DNA of 13,522 nt, from NCBI GenBank assembly GCA_000697335.1, contig JNEM01009217.1, positions 1 through 13,522 on the forward strand, in the 5' to 3' direction. The DNA is from Conidiobolus incongruus B7586. Lineage: Eukaryota > Entomophthoromycota > Entomophthoromycetes > Entomophthorales > Conidiobolaceae. The translations under genes and the position numbers were made by a program. The notes beneath the pieces are model-generated. The model searched no databases and was not told the DNA's origin. It saw nothing but the letters and a program-made list of their open reading frames with translations. Each line of letters opens with the position of its first letter. Position 1 is the first letter of the stretch. Shown in pieces: positions 1 through 9,784 of this stretch.

Positions 1-860
1 ATTAATTAATATAAATAAATCAAATATTATATTCGATTAAATTAATAAAATATAATATTAATATATAGTCTTAATTATAATAAAAATAATAATAAATAAA
101 AATTAATATGATAAAAAATAATATTTAATAGTTAAGTTAATATTATTTATATAGTTAAATTAAATTAATAATATAAAAATATATATATAATGATTTTAAA
201 AACTAGGTTCTTAATAATATTATCAAAAATTTAATAAATATATATATTTATGGGAATTAATATAAATTTAACTTAATATATAATTAGTTATATTTGATTG
301 AATACCTTTCATAGATTAATAATTATTAATGAAAATATTATAATTCACCTATATATTTAGTTATATTATATTTTGATTGATTTGTTATTAAATTAAATTA
401 CTGAATTATCATTTGTCCAAGTTTCATATTAATCAATAATAAATGGAAATAAATTAATATGAAAAAATACAATTATCAAGTGGCATAACTAAGCATTAGC
501 CAAATAATTTGATTTTAATTTTTATTCCAATATATTTTAATATATTCAATTAAATGATTTATTTCAAATTTAGATTTAAACTAACACTCCTTTATTATTT
601 TATAAATGTTTACAACATTTTAAACTACTGAACTTATATTTTTACAATAGAGAAAAAAATTTACTGTAATTAGGAAAAATTGATATTTCAAGATTATGGT
701 TAGTTCTTTATTAATCATATTAACATTTTTCAAATACATTTTGATTTATTTAATTCGATATTTTTGATATATATATGCTGAAAAATTGATCAAAAATTTA
801 GTGTAATTAATTTCAAACACTAAGATTGGATTAAAAAAATTAAAATTTGCATTAATTAAG
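1..860. other. AT-rich flank without recognisable gene
   Basis: This stretch is almost pure A/T with frequent stops in all frames. I see no coding segment, no RNA gene and no convincing repeat pair in it. It reads as intergenic DNA upstream of the tRNA-like gene. Confidence 0.6.
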
Positions 861-942
861 ATTCCTTAGCTCAATGGTAGAGTGATTAAGTTTAATTTTG
901 TTAATTAATCTTAGATCGCAGGTTCGAATCCTGTGAAGGAAT
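861..942 (+). tRNA. tRNA-like gene, probably intron-containing, isotype unresolved
   Basis: The ends pair over seven bases (ATTCCTT at 861-867 with AAGGAAT at 936-942). A D-arm has the stem CTC/GAG around AATGGTA, and a T-arm has the stem GCAGG/CCTGT around TTCGAAT (918-934). The internal pol III promoters are excellent: box A TAGCTCAATGG (867-877) and box B GGTTCGAATCC (921-931). The anticodon region (884-910) is longer than a normal arm, which suggests a short intron, but no folding gives a standard loop and variable arm together. Candidate anticodons are TAA (Leu) or TTA, neither secure. One base seems missing between acceptor and D stems, and an extra G (935) can pair with C917. No T-run terminator follows closely; the first is near 1040. 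It could be a genuine tRNA, a tRNA pseudogene or the head of a tRNA-derived SINE. Confidence 0.55.
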
Positions 943-1184
943 TCATGAATTGCTTGTGATTACACCAATTCAATTGTCTAGACCATCTCATGGTAGATTA
1001 CAATATTATAGACTACAACGGTATATGAAGCATTAGAAATTTTTATAGTTTATTAATACTAATTTATTTTAAGGAATTATTGACCCAAAATTTAAGGATT
1101 ATGATTTTTATTTTAATTGTTAAATTTAATCCACTTGGAATTTAAATTCATTGAATTATCAACTATCAAAAATCAATACTAGCT

Positions 1185-2190
1185 ATGAAACATAAGAGAT
1201 TTATAACGAGATGTTCCAGTGCCGAAACATCGAATAATTTCTCCAATAATTTAGGACATAATGGAGGAAGTGACGATATTCTCAGAAAAAAATTAAACCC
1301 AACTCAATTAAAAATGAAGCATGCTGGTAATCTCTTAAATTTTTATTTGAAACAGGGTACTATTTACGATAATATTTTTATCGCTGCTAAAGATGGAGAC
1401 GCTGAATATTGTAACATAATACTGTGTAATATATATTGATAATATATTGAGATAATTTTGAATAGTGAGAACTTATTTTAACTTGGGAGGTAATGTGAAC
1501 CAGCCGGACGCTTCTTCTAGAACTTGTCTCCATTTGGCTTGTTGTAACGGTCATGTCGAAGCGGCGGAAGTTTTAATTCAACTTGGTGCGGATGTAAATA
1601 AGCAGGATGCTAATGGAAATACTCCTCTTCATCTCGGTATCGAATATAATTATACAAAAAATACCTGATTATTAACAATATTTTAATAGCTATTATTTGC
1701 AACCACTTCTCTATTGTTGTATTATTATTAAAAAATGGTAAAAGTTATCAAATATTTAATTTAACATAAAATTTAATTTTTATTAGGAGCTCAAACTACA
1801 TATGAAACTGATAAAATTGGAGAAGGTCCCAAATTAGCATCACCCCTATCTATGGCAATGACAAGAATAAGAATGTTGAAGAAGCAATCCAAATCTCTTT
1901 TAATGAATCAAGCTAACAATTTGAAGCAAATGGAAGATATTTTAGAGATTTTGAAATTCTTTAGTTCTATGCAAAGTATGAGCCAATCAACTGATAATAA
2001 TAGTAACGCCAAACCGGATGAAGATGATCAATCCATTATGAATTCGTTGACTAGAATGACAGAGAAATTGAGTTTGACGAAGCAGAATATGATGAATGGT
2101 ACAGGAGATCAGACGACAGAGAGTTTAAATGAATGGGAGGAGTTATTAAATGAGACAGATCAATTGATGAATAAGATCACTTTGAATTAA
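1185..2190 (+). CDS. ANKRD54-like ankyrin repeat protein (four exons)
   Basis: Exons are 1185-1410, 1466-1636, 1690-1737 and 1787-2190; introns are 55, 53 and 49 bp with GT..AG ends. The spliced frame gives 282 residues. A low-complexity N-terminus (1-55) precedes the ankyrin block: a degenerate repeat (about 60-90), two clear repeats with TCLHLACCNGHVEAAEVLI (95-113) and TPLHLA (128-133) leading into LLLKNGA (144-150), and a final half repeat with SPLSMAMTRIRML. The helical C-terminus (about 180-282) is Met-, Gln- and Leu-rich. The order of ankyrin repeats, a closing half repeat and a helical tail resembles the ANKRD54 family, known in animals as an adaptor for Src-family kinase trafficking. 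That role is not implied here. The 48-nt third exon restores the helix pair of the third repeat and keeps phase. The gene converges with GAA1 downstream. The family label is an inference from layout; ankyrin identity is secure. Confidence 0.85.
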
Positions 2191-2553
2191 AATCCAGCAA
2201 AATTCACTTACGAATCATTGTAACTCAACCAATTTCACCAATATATGTATTATCATTATATACATAAATGATTTCACTCAGAAATCATACATTTTGCTAT
2301 TATTTATTATATTTAACTATAAATATAGCTTAATTGGGATATAATAAATATTGTCATTTATTTTATTATAATAATTCATAATTTTTTTGTTATAAACATC
2401 AATTATAAAAATAGTAAAACAATAATAGATTTTACTAATTTAACAATAACTTAATTAATGCTAATTGAATATACCAATAATAAAGTGATATCATAGTATT
2501 TACTATATAGTCCTTTAATAATTAATAGCCATTATTAATGATAACCCAGCAAC
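2191..2553. other. Convergent intergenic spacer
   Basis: This AT-rich spacer lies between the stop codons of the ankyrin gene and GAA1 and must hold both 3' ends. I see no further gene in it. Confidence 0.6.
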
Positions 2554-4645
2554 TTATAATTTGTTGCTGGCCAACGCGGATTGTAAGAATCCAAAGTTAA
2601 GGGGGAAATAAATTAATTTAACAACAGAGCCGATCCATGCGTTACCTTGCTGAATATTCCAATTGATCAGTGCCAAAATATCAGTCACATCCTGTTTCAG
2701 TACCAATGCAATGATGATCATGAGGACTGGAGGTGAGAGTGTAACTAAGATAACCGCTACTGACAATCGGAAAATAATGGATTTGAAAGGTGAGAAGTGA
2801 GTAATGATAACATAAGGTAAAGTCAATAAACTCAATACTAGTGCTAAACCAAAGTTGAGAGTGGAAAGACAGAGTGTGACTACTGAGGTAATAATCAAAA
2901 GCATTAATTGATATTGTAAAAATTGAGGAGAGCTAATAGAATATAGGGGAGGAAGCAATTTGGCTTGAATAACATAGATCACTGGGAGAATAAATATCTA
3001 TAAAATGCAAAATTAGTAAATGAGATCGATTATAAATTAATTTAGCTTACTCCTAAATTATTCAATTTTTCAGCATATTTTGTCATAAATAGGTAAGATG
3101 ACCAGCCCATTAATTGAGTGATAGTAAAGAGCATAAATGGTTCAATGTAATGGTAGAATCCAAGAGTGGTTCTAGGCTCAAGGTCAGGGAATTTGAGATG
3201 CAATCTGGACAAAATAATCATCGAGTATATAAGTGGGATAGCACCAAGGATTCCAACAACGGGAAGATACATTTGCAAAGATACAAATTCATTGTAAGAC
3301 AGCATGATGTAGAAATTGTATGAATGATGTAATCTTTCCAATAGATTGTTGTAACTACGGAAGGCTTCTTCAATAAGGATGCCAATCTCCATCCATCCAA
3401 ATGAAGAAGATGGGGCGGGGACACCTACGAGCGAGACACCATGTATATCATAAGTCAGAAATAATCCACTAGATCTTGTTGGAATAGTAGTTGCTTGGAT
3501 ACCGAGTTGAGTGAACATACATGCTAGTCGACTCATGTAGCCTTCTGGCTGTGAATTAGGATGTACACTTGTCTTGGCGCGGAAGTCATCGCTAATCTTT
3601 TGAAGGGTCGTAATGACATCCAAATTTGGTAAATGCCCATTGAGTCCCTCATATACAATTTGGATTGATTCGTAGTGATCTGAGCTAGGAGGAAGATCCA
3701 ATTCCAATGCGATCTGAATGTATCCGGATCGGAGCTCAAGAGGCTCTGTATCTTCTTCGCCATGGTAACGACTCAGCCACTGATGAAGTCCTTTATGGTG
3801 ATGTTGAGTGAACAAAAATATAACATCCTTGGCCCAAAATGTTGATTGTTTGAATTGATGGGCGATAGATAGCAACATAGCAACACCATTATGATTACCT
3901 TGAGCTAGAGTAACTAAATTAGCTATTGCATTAATATTTATTTATAAACAATTTACTGGATGGCAAAGATTCCCAATCAGCATTCAACAGCAATGCCTCA
4001 GTTCCATCTGATTTCCAGGCTCTTAGAATTCCATAAGTGTTAATTCCTTCAATATCCTATACATAATAAAATTATAAAATTATAAAACAAATCATAAATA
4101 ATCAAAAATGAACTATACTTCTGATCCATCCGCACTCTTAATAATAAATTTTTGTTGAGCAGTTTCAATACCGAGAGCTTGAAGTTCTTGGACCAAGTGG
4201 TCAGAATAGCTATTCAAAATGAGTATTATTTCAAATAATAATGATAAATATAAATTACTATTGAGATCCTTTTAATTTGAGATCTCTTAAAATTTTACTT
4301 TGGCTTTCAGCATAACGAACTTTGGATGGTGAATAATAAGCATAAGCCTATAAAAAATTAATAAAATTCCAAATTAACAATACAGTCTGAACTTACAGAG
4401 CTGGGCAACAGAGCATTTTCTGAAATGTAAATATTTTTAATATACTGTTCTGAAGGTAATATAAACAGCCAACTTATCCCCACAATAAATAGTATAAAAC
4501 TATTAACATTGATTAATAAATATGAGAGAATAAATAGATATTAATTGTACCTGATTGTGATTGGTAATTTTTGAACTCTTTTAAGTATTCCCTCCAAAAT
4601 TGAGCCAATTTTTTGCCTTACTCTACTTTTATCAATTAAGACCAT
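2554..4645 (-). CDS. GAA1: GPI transamidase subunit GAA1/GPAA1 (seven exons)
   Basis: On the minus strand the exons are 4645-4551, 4499-4397, 4347-4259, 4209-4119, 4056-3957, 3904-3051 and 2997-2554. They give 591 residues, near the roughly 615-620 of known members. GAA1 is a subunit of the ER-membrane complex that replaces a C-terminal signal peptide with a GPI anchor; its lumenal domain is related to M28 peptidases. A membrane segment (about 33-47, FILFIVGISWLFILP) is followed by the family signature YISENALLP (56-64). Next come NTYGILRAW, the WAKDVIFLF strand and YEGLNGHLPNLD in the lumenal domain, then several hydrophobic helices to the end, as expected for the multi-pass C-terminus. The start is the only Met ahead of the first membrane segment. 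The exon 6 acceptor is ambiguous: 3904 (52-bp intron, chosen) or 3922 (34-bp intron, adding six residues in frame). It shares a short divergent promoter with the CHZ-motif gene. Confidence 0.93.
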
Positions 4646-4959
4646 AGATTTTAATTGTATTAATAATTAGATATGTTAAAATAAATTTGATTAATAATAT
4701 AGAAAACAAAATGGATCCAAAAAATTATTGAATATTAGATATAATATGAAATCGTGACGTGACTTGAGTTATTATATTAAAATGATATGACGCTTAAAAT
4801 TTATGGGTTGGTAGTTGCAGGAAGTTAAAAGAATAAAAAAATGAACAAAATGTTAATTAAATTAAAAGTATTCATAATCCATATAAAAGAACTAAGTATT
4901 ATCATCGACTAGTTTGATCTTTCTTATTAATTTTCTTTGTCAATTGGAACATATATTAG
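4646..4959. promoter_or_regulatory. Divergent promoter between GAA1 and the CHZ-motif gene
   Basis: The 314-bp gap separates the two start codons and must contain both promoters. It holds a CRE-like hexamer TGACGT (4755-4760) and a second TGACG (4788-4792) in otherwise AT-rich DNA. Such sites bind bZIP factors in other eukaryotes; function here is inference. Confidence 0.45.
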
Positions 4960-5765
4960 ATGAGTACTAGAGAGAAGCTATTGGCACTCGCTGCGAAACG
5001 TAAGGCTGAGAGAGAGGCAGAAGAACCCAAACCCAAATCGAAACCTAAGTCAAAAGCCCCTGCTTCAACCCCTGCGTCACGACCTATTGCTAAGCCTTCC
5101 TCCGCTTCCAGATCTTTTAATTCGAAACCTTCTTCTCTTTCCGGATCATATTCCAAATCTTCTTCAGTTGCAAGATCACATATTTCCAAGTCAAGGTAGA
5201 CTTAAATTTTCTTATTACTATGAATTGTGTTTTAACAATGGATAGATTTGCTTCTAGCGATTCTGCCCCACGTTCCAGATTCACTAGAGAAGATGAATAT
5301 GATTTAGATGATGGATTCGTCGTGGATGATGACGAAGTCGAAGAAGGTAAATGATAATTAATTTTTAAAAATGGAGTTGAAAATTAATTAATTCCAGAAA
5401 TGGATTCGGATGAAGGTGACTCAGATGAATTATCTGAAGAAGAGGTAAGACCCAAAAAGAAAAAGAAGGTAAATATTAAAATAGTAAGATGTTACTTTGG
5501 CAAATCTAAACCTTTGGTAGGAGTCTTCAAGCTCTTCGAAGAAAAAGAAGAAATCCAAATCACACAGCGACTCTGATGACTCTGACGAAGATTTATCTTC
5601 AGTCGAAGAAGAGGAATTTGATGGTAATACTGATACATATAATATTTTCAATATTTATTTTTAATATCAACTTTAGAGGATGATCCTGCAGGCATTGATA
5701 CATCCAATATTATTGAAGGTGGCCGCAGAACTAGAGGAGCACGACTTAATTTCTCTGGTTTATAA
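4960..5765 (+). CDS. Acidic/basic nuclear protein with C-terminal CHZ histone-chaperone motif (five exons)
   Basis: Exons are 4960-5195, 5246-5346, 5398-5468, 5521-5623 and 5677-5765; introns are 50, 51, 52 and 53 bp. The product has 199 residues. It starts with a charged helix (STREKLLALAAKRKAEREAE), then a Ser/Lys/Pro-rich linker, an acidic stretch around DGFVVDDDEVEEE, lysine runs, a Ser/Asp/Glu stretch, and ends IDTSNIIEGGRRTRG plus a few residues (177-199). That last block matches the CHZ motif of yeast Chz1 (H2A.Z-H2B chaperone) and HIRIP3. I therefore infer a nuclear histone-binding protein. In yeast Chz1 the motif is followed by more sequence; here the protein stops eight residues after RRTRG. 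Two splice choices are open: acceptor 5246 or 5258 for exon 2, and donor after 5444 or 5468 for exon 3. All keep frame; intron size favours 5246 and 5468. No Spt2 core domain was seen. Confidence 0.8.
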
Positions 5766-6734
5766 AATTACTACGTCGATTGATCTCTGTTTCTTAAGAC
5801 TATTCGATTAACTAGACATTACCATAATGTCTAATTAACATATACACTGTATTCATTTCCTCTCTAATATGATTTATTCCTTGTAAAATTTGATAAGTCA
5901 CATTTATATCATTGGAATAATACAAATATCAGCATAGATTAAAGCTTTATTTATTATTTAATTATATGCTCCATAAAAATAGTGTGTGTATATTTTTATC
6001 AAGGGTATATTGAAGCACGACATTTTAATGCAATATAGCCAATTCCAGCAATTGTTATAATAATTTATTTTTATGTATAAAAAATCGTATTAATTATAAT
6101 ATAATTTTCACTTACAAATATACCTAATAACGTCTTTGTATAAAATCTGCAAATTTTATCTTTGTTCAATTTTAGGTTTTTCTTGAAATGCTGTTTTGAT
6201 GACGCCTCTACTAAGAATTTTCACAGTTCTTCAATTGATTAATTATATAGGATGTCAAACATCGTAAATAATTTTTGTGTATTAAATAAATTATTTTGAG
6301 CTTATTAAACTAATTGGATAGTAGAGAACTGAATGAATAATGTCTTGATTATATGCTTCTAATGTATGCTCTAATATTATTAAAGAAATTTGATAATTTG
6401 ATAATAAGGCCAATTTATTTAGATTTATAAATTACTAAAGTATATTTCGATGAAGTCATTAAAATACTAAATCATGTTAAATTTAATATTTATAATGCCC
6501 CATAAAAAGATATGAAATACTCTTCCAAGTAAAAATTAAAATAGATTAGATTTTAAATCAAAGATATATTAGGAAACAACTTGAATCAGATGCTATTTCC
6601 TATTTCTAATGTATAGTTGTTCAAAATCGATAAAAAAATAATAAATAAAATTAAGATCTCATGAATTAATGTTTAATCAAATTTATGCTATATAGACGAA
6701 GAAAATATTAATTTGGAGACGGTATTTGGTTTAA
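5766..6734. other. Convergent intergenic region
   Basis: This is AT-rich DNA between the CHZ-motif gene and the septin gene, which both end into it. No gene is recognised. A less AT-rich patch near 6170-6230 has intron-like signals but no supported coding partner. Confidence 0.55.
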
Positions 6735-8345
6735 TTATTTTGACTTTCCAATGGATGGCTTCTTTGACATTTGTTCTCTCTGGGCCAAGAGGTTGTCAAT
6801 TTCACGTTCTTCAGCTTCTAACTGGCGACGCTCAGCTTCAATCTCGGCCATGAGCTGCTTGCTCTTTTGGTGGAGCTGCTCTTCCTTCTCTCTAAGAGAT
6901 GCTTCTTTTTCACGGACCATTTGGACAAATTTCTGGCGCATTTCCTCCTCCTTACGAGTGAATTCATCACTAGTATCCTCGGTTTGTGGAACGGTCTTGC
7001 CATCATAACCATCGTCACATTGAAGAACTGAGAGAGGACGTCCACTCTTGCGCATCACATTGGCACGGTAAAGGGCGTAATGCTTATAGTGAGTGGTCTC
7101 TATAAGATCTTGGAGACAAGTATTCATGAGCATCTGTTGGAGATAGACAAAGTCGTTGTGTTCAGGATTGTCAACTTCAACAACACCCCATCTGTACTTC
7201 CTTCCGCGTACTTTCTCAGTACCATTGTCTACTAATGACTGACTGCCCATAACAGCGAATGGGACGTGTTGTTTCAAATCCTCTTTCAAATCATCCTCAT
7301 CACAATGATCAATGGAATAGATTTTGATACCATTCAATTTAATTTGCTTCAAGATCTTGTCCTTGACTTTTTGGCGTTCTTCAGCTAACATGGTATCGGC
7401 TTTGGCAATGACGGGAATAATATTTACCTTGTCGGAAAGTTCCTTAAGAGCTACAATATCTAATTGACGTAAACTAGTAGCGCAAATCATCAGTTATAGC
7501 CAAAAATTAATAAATTTTAAATTCATACCCATAACCAGGTGAGATAAAGTAAAGAACAGCATGAACACGGGTGTCAGGGATAGCTCTACGAAAAGTTTTC
7601 TTGTTTTCTTCATTCAAATAGTTTTCGTATTGAGAATCAATATATTCTAAGATAGGTTGAAGACTAAAAATATAAGTTAATTTACGCAGAAATAATATAG
7701 ATGAAGTAACGTACTTCTTTTCACGGTTGAGTTGATCACCAAATCCTGGAGTATCAATAATAGACAAATGTAAAGTAACATTATCTTCCTTTAATTCTAT
7801 ACAACAAAATTAAATTCAAGAAAAATTATATTAATCTTTTTTAAAATTACCAAAGTGAGCTGGATTAACAGTAACCTGAGTAGTTTTTTGAGGATATTTA
7901 GGTAAAATTTTTTCAGTTAAATCAGTATTAAATAAAGTATTCATAAAAGTAGTTTTTCCTAAACCAGTTTCACCTAAATAATGTTTTAATCTCTGAGATT
8001 TCTTTGAAATATATAATAATTTACCCATAACCAAAACATTAAACACGAAAGGAGTTCTACCGATTCTGACGCATCTTTGCTTAGGCAAGACATCAACACC
8101 TAAAGTGTCCTTAAGCACAGCTTGAATGGGGGTGGCGACTTTCCAAGGTCCCAAATCAGGATTTTTTCCTCTATAAAAAATTGATTAATATCTTGATGAG
8201 CTAAATCATTTTAATATTAATAACACCTGTGTTGTAAAGCGTATTCCTAATTATTAAAAATCAAGTATTATAGTTAATAAAAGTAATTAAATTTAATTTT
8301 TGAAATGTATAAAATATATATTAATATTCAACTTACCAAAGGCAT
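6735..8345 (-). CDS. Septin GTPase with C-terminal coiled coil (seven exons)
   Basis: Minus-strand exons are 8345-8337, 8246-8227, 8170-8025, 7973-7851, 7796-7715, 7663-7529 and 7473-6735; introns are 90, 56, 51, 54, 51 and 55 bp. The product has 417 residues. Septins are GTP-binding proteins that form heteromeric filaments at the cell cortex and division site. GTPase motifs are complete: P-loop GETGLGKTT (59-67), Thr in the switch I area (89-90), DTPGFGD (114-120) and AKAD (195-198). The septin-unique element follows, with RGRKYRWG and the ETTHYKHY signature. A Glu/Lys/Gln heptad-rich coiled coil spans about 342-408. The intact switch Thr suggests GTP hydrolysis is possible. The coiled coil fits the Cdc3/Cdc12 or SEPT6/SEPT7 classes, but I cannot place it further. 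The first two coding exons are only 9 and 20 nt; they were chosen because they join in frame with canonical sites and give a normal short septin N-terminus. Confidence 0.95.
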
Positions 8346-9784
8346 ATTGAATTATTTCAAAGATTATTAAATTGAATAATCATGAATGGAATAAGTGACT
8401 AAAAGTCCATCGTTCTTTAAACTTTAAAATTTACTAGTCACCCAATCATTCGTCAATATTGATTGGTTAATTGTTAAATGAATAAAATACCAATAAATAA
8501 TTGAATAAAAACGGTACTTGATAATGAAAATGATAATAATAATAATACTTTCTCAAATCATTATTCCTATAGTTCAATGTCCAAAACATTAATTTAACTT
8601 AATTCTAAATATAATTTCCATTTATATTAAATTTAATATTGTATATACATCTTAATCTAGTTTTAAAGCTCGTGCTTATGAAAATTTTGATTTAAAATTA
8701 TTTAGTAAAATAAATTCGTTCATCAAAATGATTCTAATAACTCAATGATTTTTATTATAATTACTCATATCAAGTTCACGATTATTAAAAGCTGCCAATA
8801 ATTGAACTTAATTTCCTGTTGAATCAAGTATCACTCAAGTATTATTAATATCTTGATTCTTGTGTATTTGATATAAAAGGCTCTTTGAAAATTATTTTGT
8901 AGACACTTAATAATTTGTATTTAAATTATGTTATATTATATTAAAAAAATGATCAAGATAACCAATTCACCTAACTACAATTCTATTATAACACTGCAAT
9001 TTTCATTAATTTATGATCTCTAACACAGAAACATTAATACATTATTTTTATAAAAATTTTATTTTCAGTTGACACTATGTATCTGATAGTATTTATCTTA
9101 GTAATAATATATAATTAAACATATCAAATCACAGACAAAAGGGTATATCTAAAATTTCTTAATATTTATACATAAAAAAATCTTGAGTAGATGAATTACA
9201 GAGTGAATTGATGAAATTTAATAATTTCTGGAATTCAGTAGAACAATATACATTAATTCTATTTAAATTTAATCAATATGAAGATGCTATATTTTATAAA
9301 TATTCTGAGAAATAATAACTATATCAAACCTGAGTTTCAAATATATATATATATATATTTTTAAATATTTTGCTTTTGAGTTAAGATATCTTATCAATAA
9401 ATATTTTCAATAATAAATTATATTTAATTTATAAAACAGTGTCAATGTTAAATGATATTTAAAAATGAAATATATTTTAATCTGCTATTCATTTATTTAA
9501 TTGACAAAATATAGATTCACCATTTCATTGGAGAGTTACTAATAATTATAAGTTTAACTAATATTTGATTACATAACTCTAAAATTCATAAAATTATATT
9601 CAAACTTTTAATCATTAAAATGTTAATATCTGATTAAATTTATTATCTAATCCCATAATAATTTATCAATATTATTGTTTGCGATAAAAATATAAATTCA
9701 CTCATATGCAATTAAAAATTATAATAGTCCAATTGAAATAACTATTTTCTATTCATTTAAATTTGTACTTATTTATAGTAAAAT
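8346..9784. other. Divergent intergenic region between septin and U2AF small subunit
   Basis: No coding segment is recognised in this 1.4 kb of AT-rich DNA. Near the septin start lie two CCAAT boxes in opposite orientation (CCAAT 8442-8446, ATTGG 8462-8466) and a 7-bp inverted pair GTGACTA (8395-8401) / TAGTCAC (8435-8441), plausible septin promoter elements. A small imperfect palindrome, GAATCAAG (8821-8828) with CTTGATTC (8852-8859), is of unknown meaning. Confidence 0.45.
8395..8466 (-). promoter_or_regulatory. Candidate septin promoter with paired CCAAT boxes
   Basis: This patch 50-120 bp upstream of the septin start codon is less AT-biased than its surroundings. It contains CCAAT and, 15 bp further on, ATTGG, plus the GTGACTA/TAGTCAC inverted pair. 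CCAAT is the binding site of the conserved HAP/NF-Y complex. Assignment rests on position and motif only. Confidence 0.3.

Noticed and set aside
3114-3323. Plus-strand open frame inside GAA1
   Set aside because: It is antisense to a well-supported GAA1 exon and has no motif of its own.
4956-5189. Minus-strand open frame over the first CHZ-gene exon
   Set aside because: It is a mirror of the Ser/Lys-rich exon; the plus strand has a splice chain and a conserved C-terminal motif.
6751-7008. Plus-strand open frame opposite the septin coiled coil
   Set aside because: Ser/Arg-rich text is the expected antisense of the Glu/Lys/Gln-rich coiled coil.
8821-8859. Small palindrome GAATCAAG/CTTGATTC with a repeated TCAAGTAT word as a MITE or regulatory stem
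   Set aside because: Arms of eight bases with a 23-base loop are expected now and then in such AT-rich DNA, and there is no flanking duplication.
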